DNA from: Bacteroidota bacterium
GTDB taxonomy: Bacteria; Bacteroidota; Bacteroidia; Sphingobacteriales; Sphingobacteriaceae
DNA: 39,552 bases
Reading direction: 5' to 3'
NCBI GenBank assembly: GCA_013288685.1
Contig: JABDBM010000032.1
Coordinates: forward strand, 1 to 39,552
The notes below the pieces were generated by a model, which made no database searches, had not been told where the DNA came from, and worked only from the letters and a program-made list of their open reading frames with translations. Positions 23,887 through 32,610 of this stretch are shown piece by piece; positions within the stretch are counted from its first letter, which is position 1; every line of letters starts with the position of its first letter. The translations under genes were made by a program, and so were the position numbers.

Positions 23887-25101
23887 ATGATCAGCATAAA
23901 ACAAATAAGTTATATAAATAACATAGGGCAAAGACCACAGTTAGAAGATTCTATTTACCCACAGCCCGGCAACGCTTCTGCGCTGGATGATCTGTTTATG
24001 GTATGCGACGGCGTGGGCGGCGAAAGTACGGGCGAAGAGGCCAGCCGGATAGCCTGTGAAGAGTTTCCGGCTTATTTTCGAAGGGTCCCAATAACGGGAG
24101 GGCAGTTAAAAAAAGAATATATACAGGAAGCCCAAAAACAGGTGTTGGGCAAAATGCGCGAGTTTGCTCAGCAACATCCCGAAGCGCAAAAGATGAGTAC
24201 CACACTAACGCTCGCCCATATTAGTCAAAACGAAATTTCGGTAGCCTGGTGCGGCGATAGCAGGATATACCATATCCGCGATCGGCAGGTAATCTGGCGA
24301 TCAACCGATCATTCCCTGGTAGCCAATTTAGTAAAACATGGCGAAATCACCGAAGAAGAAGCCCGAACCCACCCCCAACGAAATGTAATTACGCGCAGCC
24401 TGAGCGCATCGGGCCACGTTTCGGAAATTGATATTCACCACATCAAACATATTTACAACGGCGATTATTTGATGCTATGTACGGATGGCGTACTGGAACA
24501 AATTGACGAGGACCGTTTAAAAGATATTTTAAAGACTGATGTTAAAGATAAAGCCGCGGCCTTTTTGTATTACTGCGAAGGAAAAACCAAGGACAATTTT
24601 TCACTTTACCTGCTCCAGTTGGAGGCCGACCGGCAGCTACCGCCTCCCCCGGATAAAAAAAGAAACACTTTCATTATTCCCATTTTAATAGCGTTGATGG
24701 TGCTTGCGTTGGCAGCCGGACTATTTTTATTTAAAGGGACAATTCAGAAGGTACTTTCGGGTAAAAAAATGCCTGATAGTTTGGGCACCCCGGTAAAACC
24801 CGACTCTTTACCTCACGATAAAACAAACGCTACTAAAGGTTCGCCTTCGGCACACCAGCCTATCGATACCAGCGACAATGACCAAACGGATACGGTTACC
24901 ACATTAAAACCTGAAAAGGCCGATCAGCAAATGGATAGTGTTAAACGTGGTCTTAAAAAAATTGGCGATAAATTTAAAAGCCACCCAATTTTGACAACAC
25001 CAGGAAAACATAAAGAGCCAGGAACAAACGCTGAATCTAAAAATGACAAACCCAAACCAGACCCCTCTTCGGTTCCACCAGTAACACAACAAAACAATTA
25101 A
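23887..25101 (+). CDS. PP2C-type protein phosphatase, single-pass membrane protein
   Basis: This 404-residue protein has a PP2C catalytic domain at about 1-250 with the metal-binding motifs GQRPQLEDS, VCDGVGG, AWCGDSRIY, TDHSLV, LCTDGVLE and the terminal KDNFSLY. A transmembrane helix follows at about 262-282 (FIIPILIALMVLALAAGLFLF), then a long outer tail rich in Lys, Pro, Asp and Ser. It would remove the phosphates placed by the two upstream kinases, and it has the same cytosolic-domain, helix, low-complexity-tail layout as they do. It has its own TGAC...TATATA element. Confidence 0.95.
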   Translation: MISIKQISYINNIGQRPQLEDSIYPQPGNASALDDLFMVCDGVGGESTGEEASRIACEEFPAYFRRVPITGGQLKKEYIQEAQKQVLGKMREFAQQHPEAQKMSTTLTLAHISQNEISVAWCGDSRIYHIRDRQVIWRSTDHSLVANLVKHGEITEEEARTHPQRNVITRSLSASGHVSEIDIHHIKHIYNGDYLMLCTDGVLEQIDEDRLKDILKTDVKDKAAAFLYYCEGKTKDNFSLYLLQLEADRQLPPPPDKKRNTFIIPILIALMVLALAAGLFLFKGTIQKVLSGKKMPDSLGTPVKPDSLPHDKTNATKGSPSAHQPIDTSDNDQTDTVTTLKPEKADQQMDSVKRGLKKIGDKFKSHPILTTPGKHKEPGTNAESKNDKPKPDPSSVPPVTQQNN

Positions 25102-25617
25102 AAATCGGCTTTATAAAACATTGAAACAAAATGCTTTCCGGCCTGTAATCTGTAAGGCAGCCGTGGGCGTAATTCACATTGTCTCATGAATTAAAAAACG
25201 ATTTGCTATCCTTCGCTTCGCTCAAGGACGACAAAAGAAAAAAAGGCGGTCGTGAACATTGTGAAGTTGCGACAATTTGAATTGCACACGCAGCAACATA
25301 GTTTTACCGGCTGAATTTTCTTGCCTTTGTTTGTATCCACCTCCCCCAACGCCAATTTAAATTGACCAACGCTGATAATTTGGAGCCTTAACGAGCTGTC
25401 GTTTTTAAAACAATGTTATTGGGGTGTCAAAAGCTTTTTTAAACCAATTGTCAACTTGGTCGCAGGTAAAAACAATGAAAATTATCAGCGGCTATGGCAA
25501 GCGTTAGTCTTTTAATTATATCAATTAACTGCTAAAACGATCAAAGCCCCCCTCCGTAATCCGGAGAAGGGCTTTGCTAAAGGAGTTGAGAGTCTCCTCT
25601 TTTATTCGGCGGCTATT
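25102..25617. other. Gene-free region with a repeat arm and possible structured RNA
   Basis: These 516 bases between convergent genes contain no protein gene I can support. 25207-25235 carries one diverged arm of the GAGCGCAGCGAAGG repeat seen at 8286-8391. A pair of inverted 12-mers (CGCTGATAATTT at 25370-25381 and AAATTATCAGCG at 25479-25490) encloses about 97 bases, and a hairpin-forming stretch (GTTGCGA...CGCAGCAAC, with CAATT/AATTG inside) lies near 25265-25296. This could be an untranslated structured RNA or repeat debris. A terminator-like hairpin sits at 25542-25576. Confidence 0.45.
25542..25576. terminator. Terminator-like hairpin between convergent genes
   Basis: CAAAGCCC (25542-25549) pairs with GGGCTTTG (25569-25576), and TCCG pairs with CGGA inside. 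In the minus direction it is followed by ATCGTTTT, which fits the end of the gene at 25618-26043. The T run is short, so efficiency is uncertain. It may also serve as the terminator for plus-strand transcripts. Confidence 0.55.
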
Positions 25618-26043
25618 TTATTTATAGCCTATCATAAAATAAACCTTAGAGCCGTAGTTAGGCGTGTTCGAGCTGTAATTTTTAACCTTTATAGTTAGGG
25701 TACGGGTGTACGAAGGTGTAAAATTTACTTCGGCAAACCTGTCGGTGCTGGTATCTTTATCGTACTCATAACCATCGGGGGTTAGTATTTCAATATCTAC
25801 ATCTGTTACATCCATATCTTCCGAAAGCGCTACGATATCGTACTGCACCCCGGCGTCAAATGTAAAGGTTTTGGTAAAATACTCGCCCTGCTCAAGCGGG
25901 CAGCTCCACTCCTGGCCTATACCGTAGCCGTAGCTCTGGAGCAGCAGCCTCACGGAATTGTAAGTAACTCCTGGCAATGGCTTTGCATTAGTAATGGTTG
26001 CCAGGCTGATGAATAAACCGATGATAAACAATGTCTTTTTCAT
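25618..26043 (-). CDS. Small secreted protein of unknown function
   Basis: I place the start at the ATG at 26043, giving 141 residues beginning MKKTLFIIGLFISLATITNA, a clean signal peptide. An upstream in-frame ATG at 26118 would put a promoter-like element inside the coding sequence, so I reject it. The mature part is beta-rich with EQGEYFTKTFTFDAGVQYDI and ends YTRTLTIKVKNYSS, then VYFMIGYK, similar to pre-peptidase C-terminal-like beta-sandwiches; the assignment is weak. It carries a TGAC...TATATA element and is the only target of the inferred sigma regulon that is neither a kinase, phosphatase nor the sigma operon. Confidence 0.82.
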   Translation of the reverse strand: MKKTLFIIGLFISLATITNAKPLPGVTYNSVRLLLQSYGYGIGQEWSCPLEQGEYFTKTFTFDAGVQYDIVALSEDMDVTDVDIEILTPDGYEYDKDTSTDRFAEVNFTPSYTRTLTIKVKNYSSNTPNYGSKVYFMIGYK

Positions 26044-26087
26044 GATGATTAAAGTTAAAGTGTTAATATTTAGTGCTTTTACATCTA

Positions 26088-26113
26088 TATATAGGCGGGT
26101 TTTAAAAATGTCA
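26088..26113 (-). promoter_or_regulatory. Putative ECF-sigma promoter, copy D (small secreted protein)
   Basis: On the minus strand TGACATTTTT begins at 26113 and GCC-TATATA ends at 26088, 20 bases from first T to first T, as in copy B. The upstream side is a long A/T tract. The ATG at 26043 is about 44 bases downstream, so this element decides the gene start against the alternative ATG at 26118. Confidence 0.6.
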
Positions 26114-26147
26114 CTCAAAAAATTTAATTTTTTTTATTTTTTTTAAA

Positions 26148-26180
26148 AACACAAAAAAAGCCGGTCAATAATTGACCGGC
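26148..26180 (-). terminator. Rho-independent terminator of the TPR operon
   Basis: Read on the minus strand, GCCGGTCAAT pairs with ATTGACCGGC, one base between them, and is followed by TTTTTTTGTG. It starts 26 bases after the stop of the minus-strand TPR gene at 26206-29139. Confidence 0.9.
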
Positions 26181-26205
26181 CAGCATGATTTTGTTTTATA
26201 TTTTG

Positions 26206-29139
26206 TCAGTTGTTTAAATACGTTTTCTTCAGTTTTGAATAAGCACTGCGGTTGGCTCTATCCTTGTTAAATTCAACAAAAAATGCTTCTTCCTCGGGTT
26301 TAATATCCTCTTTGGTTAACAGGTGTGTGGCAAAAGCTTTTTCAAAAAGCTCAAGCGCACCGTTAAAGCGGCCAATTTTTGCATTATAACAACCCAAACC
26401 ATATAAAGCTTTGCCGTTATTGGCCGATAAAGAAATAGCCTGGTTAAAACTGTTAACCGCTAACGAATCCTGATTGGCAAAAAGCTGCGCCCTGCCGTAA
26501 TCTGCATAGAATGCAGTATCGGTTTTAGCACTTTCTGATTTATTATATTCGTTAAAATCGGTTAAAGCAACCGTGTACGATTTACTTTTAAAGTAGCTTA
26601 ACCCTCGTAAATAATACTTGTTTTTAATGATGTTCAGCGTGTCTAACTGAATTACACCTGTAAAAGCGGCAATAGCCGGCGCATAGTTTTTCAGTTTGTG
26701 ATTAGCAATACCGTTACTATAATAATAACGGTAATCGGGTTTTATTTTTAAGGCAGCGTTAAAATCATCTATAGATCTTGAAATTTCATTTTTATCAAAA
26801 TAAATACGGCCGCGATAGTAAAGCGCGTCAGAATTCTTTTCATCCAAATCAAGCGCCTGGTTTAAGGTAATCAGCGAGTTGGGGTAATCAAATGTATAAT
26901 AAAGCGTTTGCCCATATAGCACATGTACTTTGGCCTGGTCGGCTATAATTTCCTTTAGTGCAATAGCATTATTCCCCTTTTTGGCATCGTCGTAACCTAT
27001 TTTTAACAACGTTAAAGCACCCGTATAATCCTCGCCTGCCTTTGTATATTTTTGCTGCAGCTGGAGCGTATTCCCTCTTTCGATAAAGGCCTGCACATTG
27101 CTATTATCCACGCGGATTGCTTCCGAAAAACTGCTGATGGCTAAATCGTTTTCGTTAATACTGGCGTGTGCCAATCCGTTTTTAAAATAAGCATCCGAGA
27201 AATCGGGTTTGCAGGCAATGGCCTGTGTGTTTAGCGTTATTGATTCCCGGTAACTGGCAGCAGCATCGGTTAAATTATTTTTTTCCTTTAATTCGCCGGC
27301 TGTAGTCAATCTTATCCCGGCTTTTCCGTGCAGGGCCAAAGCGTTACAGTTCCTTATTTTAAGTGCGTCGTTAAAGGCACTGTCGGCAGCGGTAAAATCA
27401 TGTTTCGAGGCCAAATCCTGCCCTGCAAAAAAATACTTGTAGCTAATTGAATCTATAACAACAGATTGCGCGGGTTCAATCCCCAATTTCTCGGCTGCGG
27501 CGAAGTCTAAACCGGCTTTGTAGTTATTTTTTGTCTTTACGTAATTTAGTCCGCGATAGTAAAAGGCCTGTTTATTTTTATCGTTTAGTATAATGGCCGA
27601 GTCGAGGTCTCGCTGCGCACCGTCAGTTTTATTAAGCTGATATAATAATTCGCCCCGGGCAAAATAAAACGAATCGGCTTTGGGACTTAAGGCAATGGAC
27701 CGGGTATAATCATCAATTGCACCGGTATAATTTACAGCCATATCTTTGTACTTCGCTCTTTTGGCATAGTAACCCGGTGTTTCGGGAGCATCATCTAATA
27801 CACTGTTAATAAGGGCATCATAATCGGTAATAGCGGCAATAAAATCATGCTTATATTTAACCAAAAAATCGGCCCGGGCAATATGTGCATCGGTATAGTT
27901 TGGGAAGGCGGCAATTGCCGCGTTAAAATTTTCGGCGGCTTTGTCAGCTAAACGAACATCGTTTTGTTTATTTTCCAGCAGCTTTTCATACGCCATCGCC
28001 TCGATATAATACAACTCTGGAAAATCGTTTTTCGAGAACTTGTTTTCCTTTAGCCCCAATACGCGTTCACATTCTTTTATAGCATCATCAGGGACACCGG
28101 TTTGCAATATATTTTTAGGATAATCAATGGTAGTCAGCATTTTGGTTAAATAGTCAATGTCGGGCTGTAGCGATGCATCGGCTTCACCTCTTAGGTTATT
28201 GGCCCGCCGGTAAGATTGTATCGCCTCAGTGTATTTATGCTTACTTTTGGCATCATCGCCCTTATTTTTATAATTTTTATAGGTGTTTTTTGCGATCTCG
28301 CCTTTTACATAATTGATTTTTATAGTTAATTGTGGCGAAAACCGCACTAGATCTTTGGCTTTTTCCAATATTTCGAGCGCAGGGGCAAACTGATTGTTTT
28401 TAATGAGTGAATCAGCCGATTTGACATAATTTAATGATTTCGTTTCAATCCGCTTTACTGAATCGGCTCGTACAATACTATCGCGTTTAAGAATGACAGC
28501 CAGCGAATCCTGCGGAATAGTTTGCGTTTCCATAGTTACCGGCACATTATTTTCCGACGATTCTATGGGATTTGCAGGGTTGTAAAAATTTACACCTACA
28601 ATAAAAGCATTCCAGTTTTTCCCGCTTCCACGCTCCAATCTAATCACTGCCTCGCGCTGCCTAATGGAATACGTTGAATTATTTATTTTATATTTACTAT
28701 CAAACCGCGAACTAAACCTAACCCTCACGAATAGAAAGTCTTTAAACTTAATGCCCGAAACATAGTCGATAGTAAGTTTAATACTCCCCATGGCCTTTAC
28801 ATATTTAATATCGAGGTCGTTTAAATATTTATCAACAGGCATGTCAATAGTTTTTCCGAGGTCAGCAGCAGGGTCAACATCACTTTCAAAAATAGCCTTG
28901 TCATCATAAAATAATTTATCGGTTGATGGCAGGTAGCTGCTGTCAATGGCTGCGGTCAGTTCGCTTTTGGTGATGCCTGGTGTTGATACAAAGTTGAGCA
29001 AACCCGCCAAAGTGTGTACCGCATCTGATGCTTTTACATTTATTTCCCGGGCATCTTTTACAAAAATTTTCTCCTGAGCCTTAACATTCGCTAAAATGCT
29101 TATTGCCGCCAGTATAATCACAAACGTCCTTCTTTTCAT
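26206..29139 (-). CDS. Large secreted TPR-repeat protein
   Basis: This 977-residue protein has a signal peptide (TFVIILAAISILANVKAQ) and an N-terminal beta-rich domain of about 200 residues (ending GKNWNAFIVGVNFYN). From about residue 250 onwards it is made of many tetratricopeptide repeats, e.g. ALYYRGRIYFDKNEISRSID and AFIERGNTLQLQQKYTKAGE. TPR arrays mediate protein-protein contacts, so this is a probable periplasmic scaffold. It is the last gene of a four-gene minus-strand operon (spacings 22, 19 and 16 bases) and ends in a strong terminator. Confidence 0.9.
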   Translation of the reverse strand: MKRRTFVIILAAISILANVKAQEKIFVKDAREINVKASDAVHTLAGLLNFVSTPGITKSELTAAIDSSYLPSTDKLFYDDKAIFESDVDPAADLGKTIDMPVDKYLNDLDIKYVKAMGSIKLTIDYVSGIKFKDFLFVRVRFSSRFDSKYKINNSTYSIRQREAVIRLERGSGKNWNAFIVGVNFYNPANPIESSENNVPVTMETQTIPQDSLAVILKRDSIVRADSVKRIETKSLNYVKSADSLIKNNQFAPALEILEKAKDLVRFSPQLTIKINYVKGEIAKNTYKNYKNKGDDAKSKHKYTEAIQSYRRANNLRGEADASLQPDIDYLTKMLTTIDYPKNILQTGVPDDAIKECERVLGLKENKFSKNDFPELYYIEAMAYEKLLENKQNDVRLADKAAENFNAAIAAFPNYTDAHIARADFLVKYKHDFIAAITDYDALINSVLDDAPETPGYYAKRAKYKDMAVNYTGAIDDYTRSIALSPKADSFYFARGELLYQLNKTDGAQRDLDSAIILNDKNKQAFYYRGLNYVKTKNNYKAGLDFAAAEKLGIEPAQSVVIDSISYKYFFAGQDLASKHDFTAADSAFNDALKIRNCNALALHGKAGIRLTTAGELKEKNNLTDAAASYRESITLNTQAIACKPDFSDAYFKNGLAHASINENDLAISSFSEAIRVDNSNVQAFIERGNTLQLQQKYTKAGEDYTGALTLLKIGYDDAKKGNNAIALKEIIADQAKVHVLYGQTLYYTFDYPNSLITLNQALDLDEKNSDALYYRGRIYFDKNEISRSIDDFNAALKIKPDYRYYYSNGIANHKLKNYAPAIAAFTGVIQLDTLNIIKNKYYLRGLSYFKSKSYTVALTDFNEYNKSESAKTDTAFYADYGRAQLFANQDSLAVNSFNQAISLSANNGKALYGLGCYNAKIGRFNGALELFEKAFATHLLTKEDIKPEEEAFFVEFNKDRANRSAYSKLKKTYLNN

Positions 29140-29155
29140 TTTTCTTTTCCAATTT

Positions 29156-29977
29156 TCATAATGGTACTTTGGTAAGCTTACTAATCAGCCAGCCTGAATT
29201 TCTGGACTGCCTGTCGAACTCATTTACTTCAAAAACCCAACCGCTAATCTGGTAAAATTTGTAATTTAAAGATACCGCTCTTTTTACAACTAACCGATTG
29301 TTAACTACCTCATTTATAAAGGTTGGTAAATCGTTAGTGCCCTCGCTTACCGTTTTTACATAATAGTTTTCGATGTTTATTTTGTCCTTCGATACCAGGT
29401 CGATATTCATAAACCGGGTAGCGTGACTAAACGGATGGAGAGAGGTTTTTGGATCTCTGGCAACCGGTACGGGGGTTAACGGGCGGTTGGCAATACTATC
29501 CGTTAACCGTTGTTGTTTTAAAAAACCAGCTTCGGCGCCGGTTATTACCCATTTTGAACTTTCGTCGGGCAATTTTTTAATTTTTAGCGTAAGCAAAACA
29601 GTTTGCGGTTTTCCTTTCCAGTTAACCGAACATACCAATTTGGCGCACCAGCTATTATCAAAAAAATTAATATAAACCGGCCTTTTCTTATTGTTAACCT
29701 GGTTAATAAAGCTCTTAATATCGCCGATATTCCAGCTTTTACTTTCGGCATTAAACAGGCTTTTAAGTAATACTTCGCGGGTTAAAACTGCCGATGAGTT
29801 GTACTTTTTAGCATAAAGCTTAATCAGTGTTTCGTCTTTATTGTTAAACCTTTCAATAAACTCGTCAACCTGTTTTACGTGCCAGGCAAAATCAGTTTCA
29901 TACTCGTTAGCATTAGCTTGCGAAAAGGAAATGCTGCATTTGCATACCAGCAACAATAAAATAGCATATTTACACAT
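29156..29977 (-). CDS. Secreted protein of unknown function in the TPR operon
   Basis: This encodes 273 residues with a signal peptide (ILLLLVCKCSISFSQA). A helical segment (WHVKQVDEFIERFNNKDETL) is followed by beta strands (NSWCAKLVCSVNWKGKPQTV, then KWVITGAEAGFL). The strand pattern ending in 'KW.V......F' resembles NTF2-like or SnoaL-type folds and recurs in the two other secreted proteins of the operon, so the three may share an N-terminal domain. No catalytic residue is evident. It sits 16 bases before the TPR gene. Confidence 0.8.
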   Translation of the reverse strand: MCKYAILLLLVCKCSISFSQANANEYETDFAWHVKQVDEFIERFNNKDETLIKLYAKKYNSSAVLTREVLLKSLFNAESKSWNIGDIKSFINQVNNKKRPVYINFFDNSWCAKLVCSVNWKGKPQTVLLTLKIKKLPDESSKWVITGAEAGFLKQQRLTDSIANRPLTPVPVARDPKTSLHPFSHATRFMNIDLVSKDKINIENYYVKTVSEGTNDLPTFINEVVNNRLVVKRAVSLNYKFYQISGWVFEVNEFDRQSRNSGWLISKLTKVPL

Positions 29978-29996
29978 ACCGGCCGGTGTTAAAACG

Positions 29997-30701
29997 TCAA
30001 TTAAAAGTGTTAACCATTTTAACCGTTTCCTTCACCCCGATATCTGATAAATAAACATCCCATTTGTTTTTCAAAACCCCGTCGGCTTCAACTTTGGTGT
30101 AGTTTTTTAAAACTACGGTTATGTCTTTTTTGGTGAGATCACCATACGATAATTTACCATCAATAAAGCCTTCAAATTTCTGCACAAAAGTAACTACGCT
30201 ATAAAAATTGCCGTCGGCACCCCGCCTAAATTCGGGCACGTATGTAATATCCACATACTGAATAACCACTTTATCAAAATGACCATACAAATAAGTAAGG
30301 TTTGTTAAATAAGTGCGAATATTGGTTTTAGTTATCTTTTTTGTATTGCTATTTGATACCTCAACACTTGCATTTTCATTCACAAATAATTTGCAAGCCA
30401 TATCAACTCCCTTGTTTTTATCGGCCCGGCTGGTGTTTTTATTGGTGATGAGGGTGATGTAGTTTGATAGCTCGGTGGTTTTTTGCAAGGCCTTTTCTTT
30501 AAACATTTTCATGTCAACCTTTACATGTCCAAGTTTTTCATCGTCAATCGTGGTCGAGTCGGCCCATTTCACTTTTTTCGACGTTTTTTTTGAGCTCCTG
30601 GGAGCCTTAGGGTCGGCCGGTAGTTCCTGCGCTACCGCACCATAGACTATAATGAATAGTACCACCGCGCAGAGCAGTTTTTTTAGTGTTGATGATAGCA
30701 T
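29997..30701 (-). CDS. Secreted protein of unknown function in the TPR operon
   Basis: This 234-residue protein has a signal peptide (LLCAVVLFIIVYGAVAQ) and a Lys/Ser-rich spacer. A helical section (KALQKTTELSNYITLITNKN) is followed by beta strands (FYSVVTFVQKFEGFIDGKLS, then KWDVYLSDIGV), a layout close to the neighbouring 29156-29977 protein. No function or family is recognised. It is 19 bases from its downstream neighbour and 22 from the upstream one, inside the same operon. Confidence 0.8.
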   Translation of the reverse strand: MLSSTLKKLLCAVVLFIIVYGAVAQELPADPKAPRSSKKTSKKVKWADSTTIDDEKLGHVKVDMKMFKEKALQKTTELSNYITLITNKNTSRADKNKGVDMACKLFVNENASVEVSNSNTKKITKTNIRTYLTNLTYLYGHFDKVVIQYVDITYVPEFRRGADGNFYSVVTFVQKFEGFIDGKLSYGDLTKKDITVVLKNYTKVEADGVLKNKWDVYLSDIGVKETVKMVNTFN

Positions 30702-30723
30702 TTGTTAGTTTATATGGTTAATT

Positions 30724-32610
30724 CTATTGTTCATTAATTAAGCGCAATTTTTCTCTCGCAAGGTTCCGCGCGTTTGCATCAGGCGCATTTTCGGATACCC
30801 AGGTAAGGTATTTGTAGGCTTTAAAAACATCTTTCTTTACTTCTTTGCCACCGTTAGCGTATATCAAACCCACACCATACATAGCCGAAGGGTTTTTTTG
30901 CCCGGCCGATTTTAAATACCACCTCAAAGCAACACTATCGCTTTGTGCAACACCTAACCCCATGTAATACAGGTTACCCAGCATACATTCAGATTTATCA
31001 TTCGCAACCGCAGCATCCGACGATGTAAATGCATCAAAGGCATTTTTATAATCTTTTTGCTGGTAAAAATCGTTGCCCTTATTATACAAATCTGCCGATG
31101 CCTGCCTGGTTTTATCGGCACCTACCGGACTTAATGCTTCCTGGCGTGCTTTATCCATTGCGGGCTTTTTTGAAATAGTATTGTAAATTATATAAGCAAG
31201 CACCAAAATCACGGGCACTACTATAGCCACTGCTAAAATAGCGGGCCCGCTCGAACCCTTAACTAAGTCGACAATTGGTTTTGTAATTTTACCGAAGCTA
31301 AACTTTTGTTTTTGTGTTCCTGGTTCCGTCCATGGTTGTGTTTCGGGGATAGGCACCGGTTCTTTTTGTACTATTGGCGGCGGCGCAGTTGCTTCAGTCT
31401 TGGCTGCAACGAACGTGCCATTAATGATTGCCGATAAAGTTTGGAGGGCCAGGGTTAAAGCTGCCGCATCAACATTATTAAATACCGTATCGCTACCAGC
31501 GCGCAACGCGCTATCTTTTGCGATGGCGTTTAACCAAATCATCAGATTTTGGCTGTCGTGAACGATGTCTTCCCGTAAATTTCTGTCTTTGTTAGCCTCC
31601 TGGGCCAATTCCGCCGGGTTAACAAACAGGATACCATTTAAATAAAAAGGATATCCGGCATAAACTCCATAAGCAAACTCCAAAAACGAGGCATAGTCAT
31701 TGCCATTAGGCAATTTTGCGGCATCGGCAGGATTTGATTCTTTTAACCATAACTGAATTTTGCCTGCCTCAAAGTCAGCGAATACCTTATCATAATAGCT
31801 GTAATCGGCAAAACTTTTGTACAACAGTTCTTGTGTATTTGTCGAGGTATCGTCGCCTACGCGATAAGGTAGCGACGGATTGAGATAATATACTATTTTG
31901 AGATACCGGTTAACTATGTCAGCTTCCGATTTGTATATTTTAAGCAACCTAAAAACCTTGTTGACATCGTTTTTAGTTAGTGTGTTAACATTTGTTTTTA
32001 ATTGCACGTCATCGGCTAAGTATTGTTGTGCCCTGGCCGGATTATCAAAAAGCACTTGCCCAAGCTGCGCCAAGCTGCTCACTTTTTCGTCAAAAATAAC
32101 TATATATAAGCCTTCATCAGCGCTTGCAGTTGGCGCAGCGGCTATAGGTTGCTGATAAAGTTCACGGGGTTTAGTTTCGTTAAAAACCTGTTCGGGGATA
32201 CGGGTAGCCGAACCGGCGAAATCAGTATTAGCGAAACCGCTGTCAGTTTTAACCGGTAAATCAACAGGGCGGGGCGCCGGTGGTTGTTGAAAAGGAGGTC
32301 CTCCATAACCCATATTACCAGCAGCTGCCGAAGGAATCTTACTATTAGCTTTATTTACAGCTATAAGCGCCCAAATAACACATACAGGCATAACAAAAAG
32401 ATATCCAAAGCCCAAAGTCACCACTGTAATTAATCCTCCTGCAAAAAACATTACAACTCCGCCAGTAACAGAGGCGTAAAGGAGTCCAAGAGGACCAAAG
32501 AGGAACGCAAGAATAAAAGCAACGCCTGCACTTTTCTGCTTCCCTACAACAATAATTGTTTGCTGGTATTGTGGTTGCTGGTTTTGATAATTAGGTGTAT
32601 TAGGTTGCAT
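30724..32610 (-). CDS. Membrane protein with N-terminal TM pair and C-terminal Sel1 repeats
   Basis: I start at the ATG at 32610 (MQPNTPNYQNQQPQY), 24 codons inside the longest frame, because the longer start adds unlikely residues. The 628-residue protein has a Gln/Pro-rich N-terminus, two hydrophobic segments (SAGVAFILAFLFGPLGLLYA and the following valine-rich helix; TM2-like), a soluble helical domain of about 230 residues, another transmembrane helix at about 455-480, and a C-terminal Sel1-type repeat region (SECMLGNLYYMGLGVAQSDS and AMYGVGLIYANGG). It is the first gene of the minus-strand operon and diverges from the SPFH operon at 32865. The membrane-scaffold role is inferred. Confidence 0.85.
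   Translation of the reverse strand: MQPNTPNYQNQQPQYQQTIIVVGKQKSAGVAFILAFLFGPLGLLYASVTGGVVMFFAGGLITVVTLGFGYLFVMPVCVIWALIAVNKANSKIPSAAAGNMGYGGPPFQQPPAPRPVDLPVKTDSGFANTDFAGSATRIPEQVFNETKPRELYQQPIAAAPTASADEGLYIVIFDEKVSSLAQLGQVLFDNPARAQQYLADDVQLKTNVNTLTKNDVNKVFRLLKIYKSEADIVNRYLKIVYYLNPSLPYRVGDDTSTNTQELLYKSFADYSYYDKVFADFEAGKIQLWLKESNPADAAKLPNGNDYASFLEFAYGVYAGYPFYLNGILFVNPAELAQEANKDRNLREDIVHDSQNLMIWLNAIAKDSALRAGSDTVFNNVDAAALTLALQTLSAIINGTFVAAKTEATAPPPIVQKEPVPIPETQPWTEPGTQKQKFSFGKITKPIVDLVKGSSGPAILAVAIVVPVILVLAYIIYNTISKKPAMDKARQEALSPVGADKTRQASADLYNKGNDFYQQKDYKNAFDAFTSSDAAVANDKSECMLGNLYYMGLGVAQSDSVALRWYLKSAGQKNPSAMYGVGLIYANGGKEVKKDVFKAYKYLTWVSENAPDANARNLAREKLRLINEQ

Noticed and set aside
14642..25101. 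Type VI secretion phospho-control (PpkA/PppA/Fha) or TerY-P triad
   Set aside because: No Tss components, VgrG/Hcp, vWA (TerY) or TerD proteins are seen; the FHA protein is an ABC exporter.
26044..26118. N-terminal extension of the secreted protein at 25618-26043
   Set aside because: It would hide the signal peptide and place a TGAC...TATATA promoter element inside the coding sequence.
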